A stretch of DNA of 64,000 nucleotides from Pseudomonadota bacterium (GCA_023394965.1 JAEWZX010000016.1:62001-126000); one strand, 5' to 3'. Shown: positions 43,396-52,632, numbered from the stretch's first letter. Notes: generated from the letters alone by a model not told the origin. Numbers and translations: made by a program.

Positions 43396-44571
43396 TCAAG
43401 CATCCACGCGCTGCTGGTGGAGCCGCAGATAGGTGTCGACAACTGCCTGATTGATCGCGTCCCAGGAATAGGCGCGGGCGGCATTCTCGCCGTTCGCGCC
43501 ATGCTGCAGGCGCAGCGCATCGTTGGTGCAGTAGGGGGTCAGCGCGTCCGCGCAGGCGACAGCGAAAGCATCCGGCTTTGCGAGCGGGACGAGACGGCCA
43601 GTTTCTCCATCCTTTACCAGGCTTGCGGCACCGGTCGCACCCGCAGCGATCACCGGCAGGCCGCTGGCCATCGCTTCCAGCGTGACATTGCCGAAGGTCT
43701 CGGTCGTTGACGGATTGAAGAAGATATCGCCACTGGCCAGCGCTTTGCCCAGGTCGGCCCCACTTCTGAAGCCGACAAAGATACCGCCGGGCAGCGTCCG
43801 TTCAAACCAGCTGCGGGCCGGGCCGTCGCCTATCACCAGCACCTTGTGCGGGATCTGCTTCTTGCGCAGTTCGATGATCGTGTCGGCAAAGATGTCGAGC
43901 CCTTTTTCCATCACCAACCGCCCCAGGAAGACGATGGCGACGTCGTCGTCGGCCAGACCTTGCGCACGACGCCATTCCATATCTCGCTTGGACGGATCGA
44001 AGACGGCGCGATCGACACCGCGTGACCAGATGGAAATGTCGCGGTGCATCCGTTGGTCGTGCAACGTGTCGACCATGCTTTGCGATGGTGTAACCAGCGC
44101 ATCGCATTTACGGTAAAGACGGCGCAGCCAAGCCTCTACCGCAGGTTCCAGAAATCCGAGTTTGTAATAGCGCGGATATGTTTCGAAACGCGTATGCACT
44201 GAAGCGAGCACCGGTATGTCCCGCTCGCGCGCCCAGTCCACTGCTGCACGCGCACTGAAATCAGGCGATGCGACATGAACCACGTTCGGCCTGAACATTT
44301 CAAGGTCTTGGCGGACTCTGTCATTCAGGCCGAAGGGGACACGATACTCTGCCCGACCGGGGATGGGCACCGACGGCAGGCTGACCAGATCGCCCTGCGG
44401 TTCGAATGCAGGTGTATCGTTGGTCGGCGAATAGACGCGTAGTTTCACACCCTTACGAAGAAGGTATTCGGCCAGCCGGTTCAGCGCCTTGTTCGCGCCG
44501 TCCACGGTCATATTGTAGTTCCCGCTGAAAAGCGCGATGCGGAGATCGGTCACATCCATTACCTGCGCCAT
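43396..44571 (-). CDS. Glycosyltransferase family 4 protein
   Basis: 391 residues (an ATG five codons in, at 44556, is an equal start). GT-B fold: the N-terminal acceptor domain RIALFSGNYNMTVDGANKALNRLAEYL and the C-terminal donor domain with VFLGRLVMEKGLDIFAD and the E-x7-E motif STTETFGNVTLEAMASGLPVI. Similar enzymes are GDP-mannose-dependent alpha-mannosyltransferases or glycolipid synthases; the sugar and acceptor cannot be read from sequence. It is transcribed away from serC and stands alone. Confidence 0.9.
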   Translation of the reverse strand: MAQVMDVTDLRIALFSGNYNMTVDGANKALNRLAEYLLRKGVKLRVYSPTNDTPAFEPQGDLVSLPSVPIPGRAEYRVPFGLNDRVRQDLEMFRPNVVHVASPDFSARAAVDWARERDIPVLASVHTRFETYPRYYKLGFLEPAVEAWLRRLYRKCDALVTPSQSMVDTLHDQRMHRDISIWSRGVDRAVFDPSKRDMEWRRAQGLADDDVAIVFLGRLVMEKGLDIFADTIIELRKKQIPHKVLVIGDGPARSWFERTLPGGIFVGFRSGADLGKALASGDIFFNPSTTETFGNVTLEAMASGLPVIAAGATGAASLVKDGETGRLVPLAKPDAFAVACADALTPYCTNDALRLQHGANGENAARAYSWDAINQAVVDTYLRLHQQRVDA

Positions 44572-44659
44572 AAAGCTGCATGGGTGTTTTGGCGAGGGGG
44601 GAGACCGTCGTATCGCAACGGCATTTCATCGCTGCATAGGTATTTCACGTTGACTCGCT

Positions 44660-44728
44660 CGTCGGCAACATTATTGCGGCCGACGGGCCACGCGGTCCCA
44701 ACGCCGCGCGAGCTCTCTGCAAGGAGAG
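44660..44728 (+). ncRNA. Structured leader of serC (candidate serC RNA motif)
   Basis: Three hairpins in a row: P1 CGTCGGC (44660-44666) with GCCGACG (44679-44685); P2 CGCGG (44691-44695) with CCGCG (44704-44708), which competes with GGGCC/GGTCCC nearby; P3 CTCTC (44713-44717) with GAGAG (44724-44728), whose right arm contains the ribosome site of serC. A serC leader motif is known upstream of serC-serA operons in alphaproteobacteria; identity with it is from context, not from a covariance search. Confidence 0.5.
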
Positions 44729-44733
44729 AATAC

Positions 44734-45891
44734 ATGACTGCCGAACCGACGCTCAAACCAGAGCGCCCCTTCTTTTCGTCCGGACCGACCGCCAAGCACA
44801 AGGGCTGGTCTGCCACAAATCTCAAAACCGAATCGCTCGGTCGCTCGCATCGCAGCGCCCTTGGCAAGTCGCGGCTGAAATACGCTATCGACCTGTCGAA
44901 GGAGATGCTCGGCGTGCCCGAGGATTATCTCGTCGGCATTATGCCGGCATCGGACACCGGCGCGCTCGAATGCGCGATGTGGACCATGCTGCGCCCGGAT
45001 CGTCCGGCGACGGTTGCGGCCTGGGAAAGCTTCGGCAATGTCTGGATCCAGGATGCAGTCAAACAGCTCAAGCTGCCCAAGCTGACCACGCTGGACGCCG
45101 ATTACGGCGAGATACCCGATCTTGCCTCGATTCCGCAGGATAATGATGTCGTTTTTACCTGGAACGGAACCACATCTGGCGCGAAAATCCCGAATACGGA
45201 TTGGCTTGCCGCAGGCCGGGAAGGTGTAACCATCAATGATGCCACCAGCGCCGTCTTCGCGATGGAGATGGACTGGGCGAAGCTCGATGCCACGACCTAC
45301 AGCTGGCAGAAGGTAATGGGTTCCGAAGCCCAGCATGGCATGTTGATCCTCAGCCCGAAGGCGGTTCAGCGGATCGAGGAATATGATCCCCAATGGCCAC
45401 TGCCCAAGCTCTTCCGCGTGAAGAAGGGTGGCAAGATCAACACCGGCATTTTCGAAGGTGCCACGATCAATACGCCGTCGATGCTCGCCACTGAAGATTA
45501 CATCGAAGCGCTCGAATGGGCGCAGGCGATGGGTGGCCGCAAGGCAATGTTCGAACGGGCCGATGCCAATGCCGCTATCGTCAAGGACTGGATCGAAGCG
45601 ACACCATATCTGCGCAACATGGTTGCCGATCCGGCCAAGCAGACGAATACGGGCGTGTGCTTCGTGTTCCAGGGCGATTGGTACGATGGCCTGTCCGACG
45701 AGGACAAGGCGGGTGTGCCGAAGAAGATCGTCAAACTGCTTGAAGATCGCGATGTCGGATACGATTTCAACGGCTATCGCGATGCCCCGCCTTCGCTGCG
45801 CATCTGGTGCGGCGGCACGGTCGAGCGGGAAGACCTGAAGCGTCTCCTGCCATGGATCGAATGGGCTTACGAGCAGGTCAAGAACGGCTGA
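44734..45891 (+). CDS. serC: Phosphoserine aminotransferase
   Basis: 385 residues from the ATG at 44734; AAGGAGAG stands six bases upstream. PLP enzyme converting 3-phosphohydroxypyruvate and glutamate to phosphoserine. RPFFSSGPTAKHKGWS, GIMPASDTGALECAMW, FTWNGTTSGAKIPN and the PLP Lys193 in YSWQKVMGSEAQHG place it in the alphaproteobacterial/Methanosarcina-like SerC branch, longer than E. coli SerC. It forms an operon with serA 87 bp downstream and is preceded by a structured leader. Confidence 0.96.
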   Translation: MTAEPTLKPERPFFSSGPTAKHKGWSATNLKTESLGRSHRSALGKSRLKYAIDLSKEMLGVPEDYLVGIMPASDTGALECAMWTMLRPDRPATVAAWESFGNVWIQDAVKQLKLPKLTTLDADYGEIPDLASIPQDNDVVFTWNGTTSGAKIPNTDWLAAGREGVTINDATSAVFAMEMDWAKLDATTYSWQKVMGSEAQHGMLILSPKAVQRIEEYDPQWPLPKLFRVKKGGKINTGIFEGATINTPSMLATEDYIEALEWAQAMGGRKAMFERADANAAIVKDWIEATPYLRNMVADPAKQTNTGVCFVFQGDWYDGLSDEDKAGVPKKIVKLLEDRDVGYDFNGYRDAPPSLRIWCGGTVEREDLKRLLPWIEWAYEQVKNG

Positions 45892-45898
45892 TCCGGCT

Positions 45899-45921
45899 GG
45901 CGGCCCTGAATGCGGGCCGCC
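45899..45921 (+). promoter_or_regulatory. Hairpin between serC and serA
   Basis: GGCGGCCC and GGGCCGCC form a perfect 8-bp stem with a 7-base loop, 8 bases after the serC stop. No T-tract follows, so it should not end transcription; it may set the serC/serA ratio or protect the upstream mRNA. Confidence 0.6.
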
Positions 45922-45978
45922 ACCTCTCCCAAATTACTCTCCGGCAAATACCCGGGAAAACGACAGGATAATTCCGTC

Positions 45979-47562
45979 ATGAGCAAACCCAAAGTCCTCA
46001 TCAGCGACAAGATGGACCCGAACGCGGCGCGCATTTTTCAAGAGCGTGGCTGCGATGTCGATGTGAAACCGGGCATGACGCCCGATGAACTGAAGGCTGT
46101 GATCGGCGAATACGATGGTCTTGCCATCCGCAGCGCGACCAAGGTCACTCCTGAAATCCTCGATGCGGCGACCAATCTCAAGGTTATCGGCCGCGCTGGG
46201 ATCGGGGTCGACAATGTCGACATACCTTATGCCAGCTCCAAGGGCGTGGTGGTGATGAATACGCCCTTCGGCAACTCGATCACGACCGCCGAACACGCCA
46301 TTGCCATGATTATGGCACTTGCCCGCCAGATCCCTGCTGCCGACCGTCGCACGCAGGCAGGCGAATGGCCGAAAAACGATTTCATGGGCGTCGAAGTTAC
46401 CGGGAAGACGCTGGGCCTGATTGGCGCTGGCAATATCGGTTCGATTGTTGCCAGCCGAGCCCAGGGGCTGAAGATGAAGGTCGTAGCATTCGATCCTTTC
46501 CTCACCGCAGAACGCGCGCTGGAGATCGGTGTGGAGAAGGTTGATCTCGACACGCTGCTTGCGCGTGCCGATTTCATCACGCTGCACACCCCGCTGACGG
46601 ATGAAACCCGCAATATCCTCAGCCGTGAAAATCTCGCCAAAGCCAAGCAAGGCGTGCGTATCGTAAACTGCGCACGTGGTGGGCTGATCGACGAAGAGGC
46701 GTTGGCCGATGCTCTCGACAGTGGTCAGGTAGCCGGGGCAGCACTGGACGTGTTCCAGACCGAACCTGCCAAGGACAGCCCGCTGTTTGGCAAACCAAAC
46801 TTCATCTGCACTCCGCATCTGGGCGCGAGCACTACGGAGGCACAGGTCAACGTGGCGCTGCAGGTGGCGGAGCAACTGGCCGATTACCTCGTTAACGGCG
46901 GTGTCACCAATGCGCTCAACATGCCTTCCCTGAGCGCCGAGGAAGCACCGAAGCTGCGCCCTTACATGAAGCTTGCGGAAAACCTGGGCAGCCTGGTTGG
47001 CCAGCTGGCGCATGGCAACCTCACCAAGATCAGCATCGAACGTGAAGGCGCAGCGGCGGAACTTTCCGGCAAGCCCATCGAAGGGGCGGTCCTGGCTGGT
47101 CTGATGCGTCAGTATTCCGACACGGTGAATATGGTCAACGCACCGTTTCTTGCGAAGGAACGCGGCCTCGATATCCGGTCGATCCGGCACGAAAAGGAAG
47201 GTGCCTACAACACGCTGTTGCGTGTCACAGTGGGCACCGAAGCGGGCGACCGTTCAGTGGCGGGCACGCTTTTCGGTGCCGACGCACCGCGTCTGACCGA
47301 GATATTCGGCGTGCGGATCGAAGCGGAACTCAATGGTTACATGCTCTATATCGTCAACGAAGATGCGCCTGGCTTCATCGGCCGGATCGGGTCGCTTCTG
47401 GGCGAGAACGGCATAAACATCGGGACCTTCAACCTCGGTCGCCGCGCGGCTGGTGGCGAAGCAGTGCTGCTGCTGAGCGTGGACCAGCCGATTCCGGAAC
47501 AGGTCGTCAAGGCTGCCTGCGCGCTGGAAGGCGTGAAGACAGTGATGCCGCTGGCATTCTGA
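45979..47562 (+). CDS. serA: D-3-phosphoglycerate dehydrogenase
   Basis: 527 residues from the ATG at 45979. The long SerA type: substrate- and NAD-binding domains (GRAGIGVDNVDIPYASSKGVVVMNTP region; KTLGLIGAGNIGSIVA; the Arg/Glu/His active site around HTPLTDETRNIL and CTPHLGAST), an ASB domain (about 320-450), and a C-terminal ACT domain (LYIVNEDAPGFIGRIGSLLGENGINIGTF). The ACT domain suggests control by serine. It opens serine synthesis; the product goes to SerC, encoded upstream. Confidence 0.97.
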   Translation: MSKPKVLISDKMDPNAARIFQERGCDVDVKPGMTPDELKAVIGEYDGLAIRSATKVTPEILDAATNLKVIGRAGIGVDNVDIPYASSKGVVVMNTPFGNSITTAEHAIAMIMALARQIPAADRRTQAGEWPKNDFMGVEVTGKTLGLIGAGNIGSIVASRAQGLKMKVVAFDPFLTAERALEIGVEKVDLDTLLARADFITLHTPLTDETRNILSRENLAKAKQGVRIVNCARGGLIDEEALADALDSGQVAGAALDVFQTEPAKDSPLFGKPNFICTPHLGASTTEAQVNVALQVAEQLADYLVNGGVTNALNMPSLSAEEAPKLRPYMKLAENLGSLVGQLAHGNLTKISIEREGAAAELSGKPIEGAVLAGLMRQYSDTVNMVNAPFLAKERGLDIRSIRHEKEGAYNTLLRVTVGTEAGDRSVAGTLFGADAPRLTEIFGVRIEAELNGYMLYIVNEDAPGFIGRIGSLLGENGINIGTFNLGRRAAGGEAVLLLSVDQPIPEQVVKAACALEGVKTVMPLAF

Positions 47563-47590
47563 TGAACGATAGGGCAGGAGGCGCGGCATC

Positions 47591-48703
47591 ATGAATACAG
47601 CTGACGACCTCCTGCCCGTCGGTCTCGAAGACGCGCTTCCCGGCCGCGCCCGCAAGATCACCAGCGCAATGCGCGCCGTGCTCGATGCCATGGACGGCCA
47701 TGGTTACGATCGGGTTCGGCCGCCGCTGGTCGAATTCGAACAGTCGCTTGCCGGCCGGATGGATGGGGTGGCGACCAGGCGCATGGTGCGCTTCACCGAT
47801 CCAGACAGTCTGCGCACGCTCGCTCTGCGCAGCGACATCACCGTGCAGATCGGGCGTATTGCTGCAACCGGCATGGCGACGGCGGCACGTCCGCTGCGGC
47901 TGTGCTACGCTGGAGACGTAGCATTTCTTAGCGCCAGCCAGCTCGATCCCGCGCGGCAGCGGCTGCAAATGGGTGCCGAATTGATGGGCGCGAACAGCGT
48001 TGCCGCAGCCAGCGAAATTGTCTCCGTGGCGATAGATGCGCTCACCGCTGCCGGTGTGACCAATATTTCGGTCGATTTTACGCTGCCTGATCTCGTCGAC
48101 GCTTTGGCAGATGAGGCCATGCCCTTGGCCACGGATCAACGTGATGCCGTGCGGCGTGAACTCGACACGAAGGATGCGGGCGGCCTGCGCGAAGCAGGTG
48201 GCGACGCTTATCTGCCGCTGCTTTACGCAACCGGCGATTTCTCGGTAGCGATCGACAAGCTTTCGGCCCTTGATGCAGGTGGTGTGCTGGCCAGCCGTAT
48301 CGACGGGCTGAAAGCGATTGCCGCGGCTATTGGTGATCGGGCCCGTGTCACTCTGGACCCGACAGAGCGCCATGGTTTCGAATATCAGAGCTGGTTCGGC
48401 TTCACCCTCTACGGAGAGGGTGCTCGGGGGGCGCTGGGCCGTGGCGGCACCTACACCATCCGGGGCAGCGAAGAGGCAGCGACGGGCTTTTCCCTCTACA
48501 TGGATCCACTGCTTGATGCGCTGGGTTCCGCCGGTGCCGATACTGGGCAAAAACTGTTCCTGCCTATCGGGCATGACCGGGAAGCGGCGGCTCGTCTGAG
48601 GGCCATTGGCTGGCGCACGATAGCAGCGGTCGATGCGACCGACGATGCCCTTGCTCTCGGCTGTTCACATGTACTGGAAGGCAAAGCTCCCAACGCCCTT
48701 TAG
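47591..48703 (+). CDS. hisZ: ATP phosphoribosyltransferase regulatory subunit
   Basis: 370 residues, GGAGGCG before the ATG. A class II aminoacyl-tRNA synthetase-like protein related to HisS: LLPVGLEDALPGRARKI, YDRVRPPLVEFEQSL, LRSDITVQIGRIAAT and a HisS-like C-terminal GRGGTYT. It lacks the anticodon domain, as HisZ does. HisZ is needed with the short HisG to start histidine synthesis; hisG is not in this window. It follows serA by 28 bp and overlaps the end of the convergent GST gene by four bases. Confidence 0.92.
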   Translation: MNTADDLLPVGLEDALPGRARKITSAMRAVLDAMDGHGYDRVRPPLVEFEQSLAGRMDGVATRRMVRFTDPDSLRTLALRSDITVQIGRIAATGMATAARPLRLCYAGDVAFLSASQLDPARQRLQMGAELMGANSVAAASEIVSVAIDALTAAGVTNISVDFTLPDLVDALADEAMPLATDQRDAVRRELDTKDAGGLREAGGDAYLPLLYATGDFSVAIDKLSALDAGGVLASRIDGLKAIAAAIGDRARVTLDPTERHGFEYQSWFGFTLYGEGARGALGRGGTYTIRGSEEAATGFSLYMDPLLDALGSAGADTGQKLFLPIGHDREAAARLRAIGWRTIAAVDATDDALALGCSHVLEGKAPNAL

Positions 48704-49317
48704 GCCGGCTTCCATTGCGGATGCTTCTGCATCACCCCGGTAAACAGGTCTGACGTTATGAGCCCGTGCAGCCAATGCTTGAGCTTGGGTAAATTCTGCC
48801 CGTCGAACCATCCGCGGTCGGCATTGGCGAACTGGCGGATAAACGGAAATATGGCGATATCTACGAGCCCGCGCTTCTCGCCGTATAAATAGGCCTGATC
48901 GACCAGTCGTCGTTCCAGTTCGCGCAGGATGTCTAATGCTGCAGCACGATGTTCTGCGGGGTCGGCGTCATCGTAACGGGTCCCATATTTATAACGGTCG
49001 AGGTGATGCTTGAAAGGGCCGTCGTTAATCTCGACCAGTTCGGCATCGTTGCGCGTCAGCCATTCCTCGGGATCGTTCTGCGCCAAGGCCCAGCCCATGA
49101 TGTCCAGGCTTTCTTCCAGCACCGCGCTTTCCGATGTGACCAGAACGGGTACCGTGCCTTTGGGTGACACCTCCAGCATTTCTGATGGCTTGTCGCGGAG
49201 CACAACCTCGCGGTGCTCATATCGGACGCCACTAATGCTCAGAGCCATGCGTGCGCGCATGGCGTAGGGACACCGGCGGAAGCTATATAGAATTGCTTCA
49301 GCCATTCGTGTCGACAT
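48700..49317 (-). CDS. Glutathione S-transferase family protein
   Basis: 205 residues from the ATG at 49317 (AAGGA upstream), or 201 from the ATG at 49305, which overlaps the trhO end by only 8 bases. Thioredoxin-like N-terminus ILYSFRRCPYAMRARMALSISG with a Cys-Pro-Tyr at the active-site position, KGTVPVLV with the cis-Pro, and a helical C-terminal domain. The CPY motif suggests glutaredoxin-like or omega-type chemistry rather than classical conjugation. Last gene of the AKR-trhO-GST run. Confidence 0.9.
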   Translation of the reverse strand: MSTRMAEAILYSFRRCPYAMRARMALSISGVRYEHREVVLRDKPSEMLEVSPKGTVPVLVTSESAVLEESLDIMGWALAQNDPEEWLTRNDAELVEINDGPFKHHLDRYKYGTRYDDADPAEHRAAALDILRELERRLVDQAYLYGEKRGLVDIAIFPFIRQFANADRGWFDGQNLPKLKHWLHGLITSDLFTGVMQKHPQWKPA

Positions 49318-50260
49318 TATCCTTGCGACCGATATGGTCGCACCCGCGCTCGCTCGCCAGCAGCGTTTGTCGGTGCCGCTCGGAATAACGCGCGCGTTGC
49401 TCTTCACTGCGCTCGTCGTGGCAGCGATGGCATGATACACCTTCAACGTAATGTTCGTGGGCCATGTCCGCCTCGCTCAGCGGGCGTCTGCAGGCGCGGC
49501 ATAGCGAATGATCACCCAGCTTCAGACCATGGCCGACGCTGACGCGCTCGTCGAACACGAAGCACTCACCACGCCACAGGCTTTCCTGCTCCGGTACATG
49601 CTCAAGGTAATTCAGAATACCGCCCTTGAGATGATATACGTCTTCGACGCCTTCGGCACGGGCAAATGCAGTCGATTTCTCGCACCTGATGCCGCCAGTG
49701 CAGAACATGGCGATTTTTGGAGAGCGACCCTCAGCTTCGATTTCGGCGCGTTTGGCGCGAAACCATTCCGGAAACTCCCGAAAGCTCTTTGTCTCTGGAT
49801 CGATGGCTCCCTCGAAAGTTCCGATCTGCACTTCGTAATCGTTTCGCGTATCGATAAGGATGGTGTCGGGATCCGATATCAGGGCATTCCACTCCTCCGG
49901 GTCGACATATGTGCCGACGCCGGCAAGCGGATCGAGATCGGGCTGCCCCATGGTCACGATCTCCTTTTTCAGCCGCACTTTAGTGCGGTGGAAAGGCATA
50001 GCGTCGGAACGCGATTCCTTGACCTCGACCTGCGAACAGCCGGGCAGTGTCCTCACATGCGTGAGCACGGTGTCTATGCCTTGGTCAGTTCCGGCAATCG
50101 TTCCATTGATCCCTTCGCCTGCCAGCAACAGAGTGCCGCGTACGCCAGCTTTCTCCATGCACGTCAGCAAATCCGGCTTGATGGATGCAGGATCATCAAA
50201 CCGTGCAAACTGGTAAAGGGCAGCGATACGTATCGGGAGGGGCGCGCTATCTGTATTCAC
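49298..50260 (-). CDS. trhO: tRNA uridine(34) hydroxylase (rhodanese-related)
   Basis: 320 residues with a GTG start at 50260. An N-terminal acylphosphatase-like domain (VRGTLLLAGEGINGTIAGT) precedes a rhodanese domain with catalytic Cys in MFCTGGIRCEKS, and a Cys-rich tail (LCRACRRPLSE, VSCHRCHDERSEEQRARYSER) follows. This is the YceA/TrhO layout; the enzyme makes 5-hydroxyuridine at position 34 of tRNAs in an oxygen-dependent reaction. Tandem with the GST gene downstream. Confidence 0.95.
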   Translation of the reverse strand: MNTDSAPLPIRIAALYQFARFDDPASIKPDLLTCMEKAGVRGTLLLAGEGINGTIAGTDQGIDTVLTHVRTLPGCSQVEVKESRSDAMPFHRTKVRLKKEIVTMGQPDLDPLAGVGTYVDPEEWNALISDPDTILIDTRNDYEVQIGTFEGAIDPETKSFREFPEWFRAKRAEIEAEGRSPKIAMFCTGGIRCEKSTAFARAEGVEDVYHLKGGILNYLEHVPEQESLWRGECFVFDERVSVGHGLKLGDHSLCRACRRPLSEADMAHEHYVEGVSCHRCHDERSEEQRARYSERHRQTLLASERGCDHIGRKDNVDTNG

Positions 50261-50313
50261 GCCCCGCCCCTAGCAGCCTCTTCAGCAGGGTGCATCCCCC
50301 ACTGCAGGCGCCG

Positions 50314-51132
50314 TCACTCATTCATTTTGCTAGGTTCGGGACCCATTCGACCATCCCTGTCGTCAAGAGCATCTATGCGGTGCATCTGATCCTCTGATAG
50401 CGTAAAGGAGATCGCTTTGAAATTCGCTTCGATATGGTCGCGGCTGGAAGCTTTGGGCAGGGGGCACAGGTCGTGCTGCAAATGCCATCTGAGAATCACT
50501 GCGCTGGCCGGCTGACCAGTTTCTTCGGCAATCGCGGCAATTACCGGGTCTTCCATACCGCCACCCTGGCCGAGGGGAGACCAGCTTTGGGTGACTATTC
50601 CCATATCTTTATGCACTTTACGCAGGTCACTCTGCTGAAAACTTGGATGCAGCTCTATCTGGTTCAGTGCCGGTGTTACTCCGGTTTCATGGACGATCAG
50701 CTTCAGATCCTCTTCGCGGAAGTTGGATACGCCGATGGATTTGGCCTTTCCTTGATCGCGTAGCTCGATCAGCGCCTTCCATGTTTCGACGAACAGGTCA
50801 TTCTCTGGGCAGGGCCAATGGATCAAAAGCATGTCGACGTTCTCGCGGCCTAGCCGGTCGAGGCATTTCCCTGCAGCTTTCAGCGTACGGTCGTAGCCCT
50901 GGCTCGCATTCCATATCTTTGTCTGGAGGAAAATCTGGGACGATTCGCTCAGTCCTTCGCCGACGCCTTTTTCGTTCTGATATATCGCTGCGGTGTCCAC
51001 CATCTTGTAGCCGACATCGACAGCCGTGCGCACGGCATCGGCTGCCTTGTCATTATCGATCTGCCATGTGCCAAAGCCGATTTGTGGAAGTTGGCGGCCG
51101 TCATTCAGGGTGAGCATGGGATAGTCTGTCAT
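50314..51132 (-). CDS. Aldo/keto reductase
   Basis: 272 residues from the ATG at 51132, with AAGGAG six bases upstream; the open frame to 51222 is not used. Complete catalytic tetrad: Asp46, Tyr51, Lys72 and His105 (DTAAIY, QTKIW, LIHWP). QIGFGTWQ and the C-terminal NADPH-binding LPKASSRDHIEANF are present. It is close to 2,5-diketo-D-gluconate reductase (Dkg) types, which act on many aldehydes such as methylglyoxal. First gene of a minus-strand run with trhO and GST; divergent from purA. Confidence 0.94.
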   Translation of the reverse strand: MTDYPMLTLNDGRQLPQIGFGTWQIDNDKAADAVRTAVDVGYKMVDTAAIYQNEKGVGEGLSESSQIFLQTKIWNASQGYDRTLKAAGKCLDRLGRENVDMLLIHWPCPENDLFVETWKALIELRDQGKAKSIGVSNFREEDLKLIVHETGVTPALNQIELHPSFQQSDLRKVHKDMGIVTQSWSPLGQGGGMEDPVIAAIAEETGQPASAVILRWHLQHDLCPLPKASSRDHIEANFKAISFTLSEDQMHRIDALDDRDGRMGPEPSKMNE

Positions 51133-51263
51133 GTAATCTCCTTGTTCACACTCAATGTTGGAGCGCTGCAAAGTTTCCGCGGCTTGACGGGCATCTTGCA
51201 GCCCCCTAGTCCGCCCCCGCATATGAAGCGAGTTTTCGCTTCTCTACTCCATCCCTTGGTCGA

Positions 51264-51278
51264 GTCCTGTCGAAGGAC
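51264..51278. repeat. Small hairpin with a repeat-like core before purA
   Basis: GTCCT-GTCGA-AGGAC, a perfect 5-bp stem with a 5-base loop, 36 bp before the purA ATG. The core CCTGTCGAAGG is the one found in interspersed sphingomonad repeats as I remember them. It may be a degraded repeat or part of the purA leader. Confidence 0.4.
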
Positions 51279-51313
51279 CTTGTGGATCCCCGGGCAGGGG
51301 AAAAGGCGTAATC

Positions 51314-52603
51314 ATGGCAAACGTGACCGTAATCGGTGCCCAGTGGGGCGATGAAGGAAAAGGCAAGATCGTCGACTGGCTTGCCAGTCGTGCAGATGCA
51401 GTCGTGCGCTTCCAAGGCGGGCACAATGCGGGCCACACGTTGGTGGTCGGCGACACGACTTATAAGCTATCGTTGCTGCCAAGCGGTATCGTTACCGGCA
51501 CGCTGAGCATCGTCGGTAACGGCGTAGTGCTGGATCCTTGGCATCTAAAGGCCGAGGTGGAAAAGCTGGAAGGTCAGGGCGTCGAGATCAATCCCGACAA
51601 TTTCGCAGTTGCCGATAATTGCCCGTTGATTCTGCCGATCCACCGTGATCTCGACGGATTGCGCGAAACCGCTGCAGGGTCTGGTAAAATCGGCACTACC
51701 GGCCGCGGCATCGGCCCGGCTTACGAAGACAAGGTCGGCCGCCGCGCTATCCGCGTGTGCGACCTCGCGCATCTCGATGCTCTGGAACCGCAGCTCGATC
51801 GGCTATGCGCGCATCATGACGCCCTGCGCGCCGGTTTCGACCAGCCACCGATCGATCGCGAGGAATTGCTCTCCCAGCTGCGCGAGATTGCACCTTTCGT
51901 TCTGCAATTCGCGCAACCGGTTTGGAAAAGGCTAAAGAAGGTCCGCAAGGCCGGCGCTAAAATTCTGTTCGAAGGTGCGCAGGGCGTGCTGCTCGACATC
52001 GACCACGGTACCTATCCCTTCGTCACCAGTTCCAATACTGTCAGCGGCACAGCTGCCGCTGGGAGTGGACTTGGCCCGAATGCTACCGGCTATGTTCTCG
52101 GGATCGTCAAGGCGTACACCACAAGGGTCGGCAGCGGGCCATTCCCGACCGAGCTGGAAGACGAGATCGGTCAGGGGATCGGCGAGCGCGGTCACGAGTT
52201 TGGGACAGTTACCGGCCGTCAACGGCGCGTGGGGTGGTTCGATGCTGTGCTTGTGCGACAAAGCTGCGCCATCAGCGGCGTTACAGGAATTGCGCTTACC
52301 AAGATCGACGTTCTGGACGGGCTCGACGAAGTGAAGATTTGCACCGGCTACCGCCTCAATGGCAAGATCATGGACTACTTCCCCAGCCATGCCGCGGACC
52401 AAGCGGCGGTTGAGCCGATCTACGAATCCATGGATGGCTGGAAGGAGTCGACTGCCGGGGCGCGGAGCTTTGCCGATCTGCCAGCTAACGCGGTTAAATA
52501 CATACAACGGGTGCAGGAACTCATAGAAACGCCGGTTTCCCTAGTGTCTACCAGCCCGGAACGCGACGATACCATTCTGATGCGGGATCCGTTTATGGAT
52601 TGA
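51314..52603 (+). CDS. purA: Adenylosuccinate synthetase
   Basis: 429 residues. GTP-dependent first step from IMP to AMP. The N-terminal VIGAQWGDEGKGKIVDWLA carries the catalytic Asp and P-loop Lys near residue 13-18; GHNAGHTLVV holds the catalytic His; GTTGRGIGPAYEDK, FEGAQGVLLDIDHGTYPFVTSS and TGRQRRVGWFD are further signatures. The 181 bp upstream, shared with the divergent AKR gene, contain a short repeat-like hairpin. The L,D-transpeptidase gene starts about 30 bp after its stop. Confidence 0.97.
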   Translation: MANVTVIGAQWGDEGKGKIVDWLASRADAVVRFQGGHNAGHTLVVGDTTYKLSLLPSGIVTGTLSIVGNGVVLDPWHLKAEVEKLEGQGVEINPDNFAVADNCPLILPIHRDLDGLRETAAGSGKIGTTGRGIGPAYEDKVGRRAIRVCDLAHLDALEPQLDRLCAHHDALRAGFDQPPIDREELLSQLREIAPFVLQFAQPVWKRLKKVRKAGAKILFEGAQGVLLDIDHGTYPFVTSSNTVSGTAAAGSGLGPNATGYVLGIVKAYTTRVGSGPFPTELEDEIGQGIGERGHEFGTVTGRQRRVGWFDAVLVRQSCAISGVTGIALTKIDVLDGLDEVKICTGYRLNGKIMDYFPSHAADQAAVEPIYESMDGWKESTAGARSFADLPANAVKYIQRVQELIETPVSLVSTSPERDDTILMRDPFMD

Positions 52604-52632
52604 AACACGGGATGCGGTATGGTGCTTGCATC

